Assembly: GCA_014529385.2 (NCBI GenBank)
Contig: CM043955.1
Coordinates: 139,861,108-139,925,107 of the forward strand
Length of the DNA stretch: 64,000 nucleotides
Source of the DNA: Adiantum capillus-veneris
Lineage: Eukaryota > Streptophyta > Polypodiopsida > Polypodiales > Pteridaceae
Direction: 5' to 3'
Shown: in pieces, positions 24,399 to 35,200 of the stretch
Position numbering within the stretch: the stretch's first letter is position 1
Layout: each line of letters starts with the position of its first letter
Notes under the pieces: generated by a model
The model's database searches: none
Told to the model about the DNA's origin: nothing
The model's input: only the letters and a program-made list of their open reading frames with translations
Translations under genes and position numbers: made by a program

Positions 24399-24553
24399 TG
24401 TGGTGTGTGGTTGTGTAGGTAGAGTCCGGCCACCTAGTGTGGTCAGACATGTTATGGTTGTAACCAACTCTCTAGCATAAATAAGGAGGTGCTTGCTCCA
24501 AGCAAGGCACGCTCATTTGGTCTCAATCTTGCTCCACATTTGGGTACACCACA
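24399..24553 (+). repeat. 3' LTR of the TRIM-like element
   Basis: 155 bp, same ends as the 5' copy and 5 substitutions from it. It lies directly after AAGGGGAGAGG. Confidence 0.85.
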
Positions 24554-24559
24554 AGAGCT

Positions 24560-25018
24560 ACCTTTTTTAATAAAAATATTATTATTATTTGTTTTAATTC
24601 GGCAATGGGTCTCGTTATTTATTTTACTTCTTCTTCTTTTTTTTGTTTTTTTTTTTGTTTTAGAAATGCAAATGTGAGCCTTTAAATTTGTTCTTTAAGT
24701 GAAACCTTTCGTAATAAGCCATTTGTGATTATGTGTGTATAATGTACAATTTTTATTTTAAAATACAAAAAATTAACATGTGATTGTAAGCACTCGTTGA
24801 TACCCGCTTCTCATAACTCTCATCCCCTTGATCATGACTCTTCACCTTGTTTTTTTGTGCAATTATTATTTTGCGTTTGAAGAAATGGCTTTTAGAATTC
24901 TAGGAAGCGTTCCCACCGGACAGGTATTTTCGACTTGCAAGTTTTGTCGGTGACTGTGATGGTGGGCGATGGTGGTGGTGATGGTGATGATGAGGAGGAA
25001 GGGTGTCGTGTGAATTTG
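24560..25018. other. AT-rich upstream region of the GT106 gene
   Basis: No ORF. It contains T-rich runs at 24628-24660 and a GGT/GAT trinucleotide-rich stretch at 24960-25000. Presumed promoter-proximal sequence. Confidence 0.35.
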
Positions 25019-25028
25019 TATTTATAAA
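25019..25028 (+). promoter_or_regulatory. Candidate TATA box of the GT106 gene
   Basis: TATTTATAAA lies 230 bp upstream of the ATG in otherwise unassigned DNA, a plausible distance for a plant core promoter with a 5' UTR of about 200 nt. It is position-based only. Confidence 0.35.
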
Positions 25029-25257
25029 GTAACAGCCTCTGGGCGCTATACAGAGGGTGCCCAAATCGGGCTTCCACCATCGGGTCTCTGCTTTGCGACG
25101 ACCTTGTAGTGAATGAAGGCCGCCAGTTGCAGCCGCCTCCTTTCATAGACTACGGCACATATTGTTTTGTCGTGATCTTTTGCAATTACAATCTAGCATG
25201 CATTGTATGTATGTTGCGTGCTCAGCATTTGCATGTCGCCACTAGTTCTTGCATGCC

Positions 25258-25648
25258 ATGATCCAACCCCATCAAACGCCTTCGCCACCACCATCTGCAC
25301 CACAGAGCAACAAAGCGTCTTCAAAATGGCTATGGTGGCAAGACCTGGGCTTAAGGCATGCAATTCTGGAGAATCTGCGCGGCAGACCACGGCAGTCGCG
25401 TGTGCAAGTTTGGCTTATTCGATTGAGTACCTGTGTACTCCTGTGGACGTGCCTCATTCAGCTTATGGCCTTGGCTGAACTTTGGCACCCCCGCCTATTC
25501 AAGGGATGGCCACCTTGCTTTGACAAGCACCGTTCAGGTGTTAATGATGCTTCGGCTTCCAGTCCAGAGCATGTTTCTTCCAAGTTCTCAGCATTTCCTC
25601 CTCCAAGTATGCAACCTGGCGTCGATCCTCTTGCCAATAGCTATGCAA
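25258..25648 (+). CDS. Exon 1 of the GT106 gene: cytosolic tail, membrane anchor, stem
   Basis: ATG at 25258 is the first in-frame ATG after an in-frame TAG at 25243-25245; a TTG at 25249 lies between but is unlikely as a plant start. Codons 1-130 plus one base encode a Pro/Ser-rich start, a basic stretch (RGRPRQSR), a membrane segment around residues 51-73, then a Ser/Pro-rich stem. The donor is CAA|GTAAAT and the phase is 1. The N-terminal segment is less conserved than the rest, so the exact start is the weakest part of the model. Confidence 0.85.
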
Positions 25649-26182
25649 GTAAATGTGCATACAAAATTGTTAAGTTTTCCATTTTCGTTTGTGCTGCAAA
25701 TTATTCTGTTGCTTGCACACGTTTTTGTATTAAGAGGACACGCTCATTACAATTGACAAATGGTTTAAAACCTTTTGAATCCAGGGCTCTACAAGAGCAA
25801 TGGCTATCTATTGGTATCCTGCAATGGTGGACTTAATCAAATGAGAGCAGCAGTATGCTTTCTAGAATAGTTTAGTCTATAAAATAATTGCCAATATTAT
25901 CGACTGTTATTTTAAAACTGTTCTAATGTTTTGGCAGATATGTGATATGGTTGCAATTTCAAGGTATCTAAATTTGACTTTGGTAGTACCAGAGCTTGAC
26001 AAGACCTCATTCTGGGCCGATCCAAGGTAGGATTGCAATGAAATTTATGGTTTTTGTCTGAGCTATCTAGGCAAGCAGGTTTTTGAATTGGTTTTGCAGT
26101 AAAGATGTGGAAGTTAATAACTAGTTGTATGGTTAGGGCTTATGGAATGTGTGCCAAAATCGCTTAATGTGGAAGCGTACAC

Positions 26183-26243
<61 letters not shown>

Positions 26244-29200
26244 ATGGTTAGCATACGATGTGACATGTTTACCTTGTTGAGACACTTTCAATCTCTTCAG
26301 GTACCATGGAGGTAAGAAGCTCTCGTCTTGAGATCTTTTTGGAACTTCTCCCAGCTAAAGTTTGAGAGGTTCGTCTGAGAAAGGATGCTTAATGGGTGGC
26401 TCATTAGTGGTTGACTTCCATCCACTCATCCTTCCAAGTGATAGCATCACCCTTGAGATGCATTGAGACTAAAAGAACCTTGTTACTTTCGGGCCTTTTC
26501 ACAACTGCGAATTAAAATACAACCATGAGTAAATCACAATTGCATCCATGTTACCGTTAAACTTACTGACTAAATCTTCTTAGGAATTGGTTTGTTGATG
26601 TTTGGTGTAGTCTTGGTAGCCTCCGCAATGGTCTTGGTAAGCTTCTCATAAGTCGGCTCTATGGGTGCTGGGTTGGATTGTGAAGCTAGAGTGGAGATGA
26701 AATGACGCATGACAGCCTGCTCGTGCTTCCGCGCCTCAGCCTCAGCCTTGGCCTCATGCTTCCTTTTACGAGCCTTGGTCTCGGCTGCCAATCGTTGTTG
26801 CTCTCACTTGGCTACTTCCATCCGCTCTTGTTGTTGGTTGTGGTTTCTTCTCTCCACCATTATCCGCATCATGTAATGCATAGGACTAGATGCCACCTAT
26901 GGGATGAGACTGAAGAGGATGGTGGGGTAGCTGGAGGGTCCACTGGAAAGGAGACATCCTCCCATAAGGACGTCCTCGACAGATATAACTCACCACTAAA
27001 AGATAGGAGAAGGGATCCTTTATCGGTATGAAACCCTTGGTCGGCCAACCTCCAAATATACCCCACGATCTAAGTGGGAATAAAATAGGGTAAAGCTCTA
27101 AATAGAGGGCTTGGACCGTAATTGTCTGCTTAGCCAGCCGTGGCCCAACTCGAATCAGGTGCAGCCTGGGGTACACTAGCCGTATAAGTATCTAGAAATT
27201 CTAAGTGAAGTAGCAGAGTGGTGTAACTCTGAACACCCCCCCCCCCCCCCCCGCCCCGGCACCTGATACTCATACCATCAGAAGCCGAAGATATGATGTG
27301 AGGATTAGTGGTGCTAATCCTGTAATTAAGATTTAAAACTTCATACTTGAGATCAAACTGAGACTCAAAGACTGAATGTGTGTTTGATTGATTGAATGAA
27401 TGCTTGAAAACTGAGTACAATAGGCTCCTTATATAGGAGACGAAGACACAAATGAAAAGACACGTCTGATGGTGAAGAGACGCGACTTTAGACGTAAAGA
27501 GACATCCTTTCGGCGAAGAGCTCTAACCATTGGACGAAGAGTCGTAACCGTAGAGCGAAGGGGTGTGACCAGTCGTTGAAGGAGTGTGCCTTTTGGCGAA
27601 GAGGCATGTCTCTTGAGTGAAAGGTCACGACTATCCAAGCGTAGGGGTTCTTTTTTGGCATGGCACTTTGCGTATCTGCAACTAGGAGTAGATGTAATAC
27701 TGTAACATAGTCACAATCGTGACATTCCCTCCTATTTAAAATGAGAGTCTCCGTTAAAGGAATGACTTCTGACGTTTATAGAACTCTAGAAAAGCATTGA
27801 ATCTTTGAAAATCTTCAGTCTTTGAGTTATCTGAAACCTTTGCTTCTTGCGAAACCTTTTTGCTTTGACTGCTAAATCCCATGTCATTGCATTATTCAAA
27901 GACTTTTTAGAGGAATCTGACATAATCAGGTTTGACTGCAACAAGAGATTGATCTTCAAACTCCTTCACGTGATGTAAGATTTTCGGTTTAAGATCTTCC
28001 AATAACTGCGAAATATTTAGCGAAGAGGAAATTTTCTCAAGGCATTCTTCAGATGGGGTAACTTCAACTTTGTGAATCATTGGAGAGGATTTTGGATTGA
28101 GACTCCAATCATCTTCCAATAACGAATCCCAAAATTCTTTAGAATTGTCTTCAGAAACTGTCACTTCATGACTTGCAATTGGCATACTATCATCCTACAA
28201 AGAATTAAAGAAAGCATAATCATCTTCTGACTCAGAATCTGCAACTATGTCTTTATCTTTGTCTGGGAATGAAGTATCACTTGGAAAGCTTCTTGCTCAA
28301 AATCATCTTTGTCTTAATTAATTGATTCATGAGAAGTTAATGAACTTAAAAATTCATTAATAATAATTTCTGCATCTGCATCGGAGATTATATTCGTTTC
28401 ATAATCCACTGTATCATGTCGTTTGACTAGTACACGTGAGGCTTGAATCACTCGTTCCGTACAAGAAAGCCGGTGTAAAATCAGTTCACGTCAATCTTTG
28501 AATAAGTTGATAGTATGTCCTCGAAAGTTAATAGCAGGATCATATTGGAATAACCAATGCTGACCAAGAATCATGTCATAGTAAGATAAAGACATGACTT
28601 CGAAATCTAGTTGATCTTCATAAGTTTGAATCTCGAAATTGCAACTGTTGAACTGTCTCATCACAAGTTAAAATTGATCCATTTGCTAACTCCACATCAT
28701 ATAAGTGAGATGTCTTCTGAGCTGGTAAGCCAAGGTGTTGAACTATTTGAGTGCTGACGAAATTATTAGAGCATCCGCTATCCACCAAAATGTTGATGGA
28801 ACGACCATTGAGAGTTCCAAGAAGGCTCAAAACTTGCTTTGTGAGAGGTTCCAAAACTGAAGAATTGCATTGAGCATGCTTCATAAGAATAGTCGTATCC
28901 TCTGAGACATGAATTGTATTGACTACTGATTTTCCTTTATCTTTAGCAAAATTTGGTTGTTCAGAATTTGACGATGTTTTTGCGTTGGAATTTCTTTTCA
29001 AATTAGACGGATTTGGTTTCTTTGGGCCATCTATGGTCACTACCGCAAATTGTACATAATTGTACACCAATTGAAGTCGAAGATGCCTAGGAATCGGAAA
29101 TTTGTTCTTGATGGTGATTTTGTTGAGAGCTCTATAATCGATGCACATTCTCCAAGATCCGTCTTTCTTCAAAACCAACAACACTGGAGAGCAATACGGT

Positions 29201-32200
29201 GAAGTACTAGGCTGGACAAGACCCTTTTCCAAGAGGTCTTTCACTTGGTTCATAATCTCTTCATTCTGTGCTATGCTCACACGGTAGGGTGGCCGGTTCG
29301 ATGGTGTACTACCAGGTATCAGATCAATGGTATGATCTTCAGGACGAGCAGGTGGTAACTCTTCTGGTATGCCTTCTGAGAAGCAATCGGCGTGAGTGTA
29401 GAAAATCTTGGCGTTCTTTATCAAGTTTAGACATATTTGTCCCATCATCATCACTCAACTCTTTCATAAAGATCGAGTAAACAAACAGACTGGATTTCAT
29501 TAATTTTGAAATGGCCGAAGCCGATACAATAGGGACAGACTCGCCCTTCAGTTTAATATCAAGTACAATTGTTTTGCCCTTTTCTGTAGTCAAAGTCGCT
29601 TTTCTTGCCCGATAATCGACCGCGGCGTTGTTCTTGTGTTACCAGGGAATCCCTAAGAGAACATCACAACCCTCCAAAGGCATTATGAAGAAGTCCTCAT
29701 GCCCCAAATACCCCTGACAATGCAACCGAAGTTTGCCAATGACAGGTGTAATGGCTACGTCCTTGCCGGGTGCCGCTAGAACTGCCTCTGCAAGTGGTCC
29801 CATCCGATCGAGAGTAATCTCGAGCCGCGCCTTGGCTCCTCCATCAAAGAAAATCAGGGCCTCTTGATCTTTCACTTTGCCCCAAGCTCGGCAAAGTTCT
29901 GTACTCTCATCCATGGTGTCGAGATCAGTATCCACACAATCTGGAACCAGTCCTGTTTTCATCCTCCCTTTTCGTACATGGTCCTCAGCTGCTCTCGAAC
30001 TCTCAGGCCTTTCGTCGTCCTTGTCATTCTGTTCTTTCTGTGCCTTTTTAGGGCACTTCGCAGAGATATGTCCAGTTTCCCCGCATCCAAAGCACTTCCC
30101 CTCCCTGATGTAGCGAGTCCGCTCCTGAGGAGTAAGTCTGGGTCGTGCATCCTTTTTCTCTGGGTTGCTCTTTCTTTTTCTACTTTCATTCCCAGAAGTC
30201 TATCCGGTTCGTTGTGTCGTGACCTCATCTGTGGGGTAGGTCAGACTGCCAGAGTGAATTGCAAAGCCCCGCTTCGCATGACTCATCAACTCTTGAATAG
30301 AAGCTGACTTCTGTTCCAAGGAGTGGTCTCGGATCTCTGTAGGTAGACCCAATGTAAACCGCTCAATCTGTTCTCTGAACGAGATCTTCTTGAATGAAGA
30401 GGCAGGTAGAAAAGAGTTCCAGAATCTTTCACAGTAAGAATTCACTGTATCGCTCTTGGTCATCCGGAGATGGTTCCAAGCAGCTCGTATATCTCGCTCA
30501 AACTCTTGAGTTAACCAAGAAGAAATAAAAAGCCTCTTGAATTTCAGCCATGTAACTGGCATAGTCTTGCTTAATAGAAGCGTGGACCACCAAGTGCGAG
30601 CATTCCCCTTAAAATAAGAGGCAGCTCTCCGAATCTTGGAGTGCTCTGAATAGCGTCCTCCCGCGAAAGCGATGTCAAACTGCTGTATAAAAGACAAAGC
30701 CTTCGAAGCATCGGAGTATCCCGAAAAAGTATCAAACTTAAGTGCTTGGCCACCTTCCTTAAACTCTCGGACTTTCTTGCTTTTATCTTTGAGAAAGTCA
30801 TACTGGTTGGCTTTGTAAAGATTCTTCTTGTTCGCATAAAAGTTCCCATTGTCAGAGTCTGAATTGTCCATAGACGAGTCCTCTATAGAAGTGTCACTCA
30901 CTGGGCGAGACTTAGACTTCCTTGCCTTTTTCTTGCCCTTTCCGAAGCGTTGTGTCTTGCTTCGCTTTTTGCTTTTCCTGTCTTCTTCGCTCGAGTCTGA
31001 AGAGCTAGAAGAACTGTCAGAAGAAGAAGAAGAAGAAGAACTGGGTAGGTCTTCAAACTTAATGCGCTTCTTCATTTTCTTTGCCTTGTCGAATGTCGAC
31101 CGACGACCCAAATATCCCGGGAAGTCAGTGCCTTTCTTCTGCTTTTTACAGTGCTTTTTGTCCTTATTTTGCACGTCGAAAAGCTGAGCAATCCGTGCAT
31201 CAACCACGTTCTCCAGTTCCTTCTCTGTGTATTTCTTGGAGACAGAAGATTTCTTGAGAGCGGGTTTCGGGAGTGGTGTTGTGGTTCTCTACTACTCTGT
31301 CTGTACCTCTTCCAAAGAGGTCTGGTTCATATATTTTGCCAGCTCGGGTCCTTGGCAAAATTGAGCATCATCTTTGTTGCATCATCAATCAATTTTTGCA
31401 TCATCAATCAATTTTTGACGTTCCATCTCTTGTTGCTCCGCTGGAGTAGGCCTAGGCGGGCCAAACTCCGTGCCGGAATCTTCGTTGTGATCCCTGCCCG
31501 CATCTCCAGATGCAGAGGGAGTCGACTGATCATTGCCTGAAGCCATAGGTGCCGCGGAAAAAAATTCGGGGATCGGATTTCCCGTAGAAGAGAAATTGGC
31601 CGTGCTCTGATACCACTGTAACAGACTTGGACACTCCAAGTCAAGAATCAACCGCGACAGCACCAAATAACCACTTCAAAACAATTCACAGATCACAATA
31701 GATTTGCACTGGCCCGGCGGAGTTCCATGCCTAGAGATATTGGCCCCAAAGATTGGCGTCCCTTTTGGTATTTCTTTTTATATTAATAAGATCAAAGTAC
31801 AAGAGTGTAGCTAGGGTTTCACTCTCAGACTCTGCGTTCAGATGCCCTGAGAAGTGAAGCCCTCTCCACATATTTAACGGTAAAAGGGATGCCCAAAAAC
31901 AGAGCCCCAAAAGCTTTTAAAATCAAAAGCAGCAGTTCTCTCTCTCTCTCTCTCTAGAGAGTATCTTTTTTTTAAAACCAAAAAAAAAAAAGCAAGTTCT
32001 CTCTCTCTCTCTCTCTCTCTCTTGGTGTGGAGCCCAAAAAGCAAGCCAAAAGCTGTCAGTGTGTTTTGCGGCGCAAAATCCGGAAGCTGCCCCTGCTGCC
32101 ACGTGGCACCACAACAGAATTAGGGTTTGCTGTCAGAAATTAGGGTTTCTGGCAGTTTTTAGGGTTTGCAGGGATTTTAGGGTTTCAGCCTCAAATTAGG

Positions 32201-35200
32201 GTTTCAGCTATCCGTAGCCACGTCATCACTTTGTGACACTCCACACGACTTTCTCTGGCAGGAAGAGTTGTAGTGGCCAATCAGGTTTTGTTGGCTATTA
32301 TGTGGTACATCACTTCTTGCTGGATCTTTTTGAGTTCCTACATCAGCAGGTAGAGAGGTTGATCAGGAACTTCCTTTGGTCAAGGCATGACACTCAAATA
32401 GCATAGGCCAAAGTGGCCTGGCAGGTCACCACTCCTCGTTGTACTCAAGGAGGGTTGAGGATCATAGACCCATCACAGTAGAGTAGAGCCCTTCTTTGGA
32501 AGTCTGTTGTCAGAGGATTACTTCCAGGGGAGGAGCCCTGGAGGAGTTTTTGCTTCAACGGCTTAGTGCTAGAGTGCCTCAGGCTGGAGGCCCCTGGCGA
32601 CCTTCGACTAGATGGATTTTCACAGAGATGCGTAGAGTTGGCTTGAGCAGGAGACTAAAGGACCGTTTCGTTGTGAGTCTGCTCCGCTCTTGGGAGCAAC
32701 TGAGGAGAGGCCTTGAGCGGCATCAGCCTACTCGGAGGAGCGTCTGAGACAGCCCCTTGTTTGGAACCCCATGGTTAGCACTCAGAGAGGCCACTTGGTT
32801 GGTAGTAGGCGTGATGTTTCTTGGGGTCCCATGGCAGAGGGTCCAACACGCACCTTAGGTGACTGGCTACAGTTTTCAGGCTTATAAGAGGAGCTTCAGA
32901 GCATCCAGCTATAGGGCATGAGAGGGGTGCAGAGTATGTGTCGGGACATCACAGAGGCTGTACCAGCTGAGTGGCTCACACCTCTCGAGTCAGCAGCGCC
33001 CATATGGATGGGGATCTTCACGCGATTGGAGGTTCTCATCGCAGTTCGGGCTTGTTCAGAGACTGTACCCTCCTTGTTTTTCGAGCTACAGGGTGAGGGT
33101 CGCTTACACCGAATTTCAATAGAGGCCCCACATGTAGCAGAGTGCTGTTTTCAGAGGATTTGAGTTGTGGCATCTGTGGGAGGGCTTATGCCATAGATCC
33201 TGACCCAGCAGCTCTTGAGACTGGCCACTAGGTTGTGGGCTTGGAAGCACTGTCCACTGGCACGAGTGCAATGGGATCCTGGAGAGTGGTTTTGGAGAGA
33301 CCCTTTCTCCTCAACCGACCATCCAGGTGTCCCTTTATTTCAGTACACTGTTAGACTGGGACGTCACATACTGGCAGCACGGAGAGAGGCTCGTCCTGTT
33401 GCAGCACCTCATTGGCAGGAGGAGGGTCTCACAACTGAGTTCTTGTGAGCTTTTTGGGCGAGGTTGTGGGACTCCAGACAGTCGCGGCGAGTCACTTTGC
33501 TCTAGTGGCTGGTTGCACATCGAGCTACAGCAGTTGGGAGCTGGCTTGTACATAGCGGTCTCTGTGTAGCATGTGCAGCTTGTGACCATCCTGTGGAGAG
33601 TCAGTGCCATTGTCTTTGGGATTGTGCTTTGGCACATTAAGTTTGGCTTCGTGTCCTTCGGCTGATGCCAGCTCTTTCCATGGTATGGCAATACACTTGG
33701 GAGGCAGCTACTTGGTCCACTCTCACGGGCCCGGCACTTCAGTTTGAGCTATCCTCCACCATCAGGATGATAGTGATGCAGGGGGGTCGACCTACATAGC
33801 AGAGCTTACTCCATAGGAGTGGTGCAATGAGAGAGAGGAGTGTTGGGAGCTCATCTGCGGCTTGACACTCTTGTTCATTTGGCGGGCCCGCTGCTTCGGC
33901 ATCTTTGAGGCTCGCCCTGTAGCAGAGACTGTTCGTGATCTTTGGCTAGAGCTTATCCATACTCTCAGAGGATAGTTCGAGAGACTCTAGGGCAGCTCCG
34001 ACCGCATGCAGGAGCGTAGAGAGGCTTTCTGTTGCTAATTGGACTATTTTCTTATTTTTAAAGATTAATCTCTTTTTTAGGATATTTTATTATGTGCACT
34101 AAGAACTGTTAAAAGATTGTAGCTACAGGAACTGCCATCAAGAACAGACAACTCTGATGTGTCATTTGATGGGTGACGGTAAACATCGCGAAGGAGTTTC
34201 GTAAGTTCGGTGGAAAGGGCCGGGTTACGAGTGCCCCTGATGCGTCACATGATGGGTGACGGGTGCATCAGTAAGGGGGCATCCCGTAGGCTAAGGAGGA
34301 AATCCGAACTGAGTAAGAAAATACGCGTAAGAACGCAAGCACAAGAATAAAGATGGGTTCAATGAAGCTTTTTACGAAAAGCAGGAACAGTCGCGGGAGG
34401 ACAGATGTTTTCCCGCGAGGAGTCTGTGTCTGCATTGCATCTGTGTTGTGTCCTGCACCCGGGGACGCCTGGAATGTGTTTGTGTAGCATTGTTTTCATT
34501 AACTAAGTGAGTTTTTAAAGTTTGAACAGGTTCACACTTTATTTTATTAAAGTGGCCGGTCACTTTTAAGTGACCAGGCCTTTATTAATAAAATAAAGCA
34601 AGTCTCTCAAAAAAAGACCAGCGCTAAAAAGCTACATGGGGGGGGGGGGGGGGAGGCTGAATTTGCGATCTCTCTCTCTCCTCTCTCTAGGAGCGCCAGA
34701 CTCTGCTTTTTGGGCCCATATTCCCGCCGGGTGCCAGGGCCTATAAAAGGACAGCCAGCGTTTTAGTTTCAGAGAGCCGAAAGCAGCAAAAAAACACTAG
34801 CGCTGGGATTCTGGAGTAGAGGCTGGCGACGGAACTTGCAAGTGTTCGCGTGACGACTGAGTACGGAGGTCGATTCTCCGAGCAAGGAGCGACAGGTATA
34901 AAGTGTTGATACGCATTGAGAATTGTTGCTTTGTGTGGTTTGTTTTGCAAGAATCTCCCGTCTTACAGGAAGGCCCTTCACGGGAAGTACGGCTTTACGC
35001 CTAAGTCCCTTACGAGAAAGTACGGCTTCGTGCCTAAGTCCCTTACGGGAAGGAACGGCCCTGTGCCCAAGCCCTTTACGGGAAAGCACGACCTTCGGGT
35101 CTAAGATTACAGAACGGAGGGGTTTCCTCAGGTTCTCGTGCTTGTATAAGAATTCTCCCTGAATAAAAGAATACTCTTAACAGGGGGGGGGGGGGGAGGG

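Larger units (their letters stand above)
22512..24553 (+). mobile_element. TRIM-like LTR element with 155-bp LTRs
   Basis: Two direct LTRs of 155 bp (22512-22666, 24399-24553) start TGTGGTGTGTG and end GGTACACCACA, with 5 differences by eye (about 3%). A polypurine tract (AAGGGGAGAGG) precedes the right LTR. The target sequence AGAG flanks both ends: TTAG-AG before and AGAGCTACC after, restoring a copy of the local CTATTAGA(C/G)CTACC repeat. The 1.73-kb interior has no retroviral proteins. The base after the left LTR begins TTGGTGGAGGAGACGGGC, which is not the initiator-Met primer site used by the other elements here. Confidence 0.8.

Noticed and set aside
24892-25146. Minus-strand frame upstream of the GT106 gene
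   Set aside because: Low-complexity Ser/Pro-rich translation of the GGT/GAT repeat; no recognisable domain.
25249-25257. TTG as start of the GT106 gene three codons upstream of the ATG
   Set aside because: Plant nuclear genes initiate at ATG; the first in-frame ATG after the upstream stop is 25258.
25203-25478. Overlapping plus-strand frame across exon 1
   Set aside because: It overlaps exon 1 in another frame and has none of the conserved GT106 features.
34974-35105. CRISPR-like array
   Set aside because: The units are contiguous 33-bp tandem repeats without unique spacers, in plant DNA.
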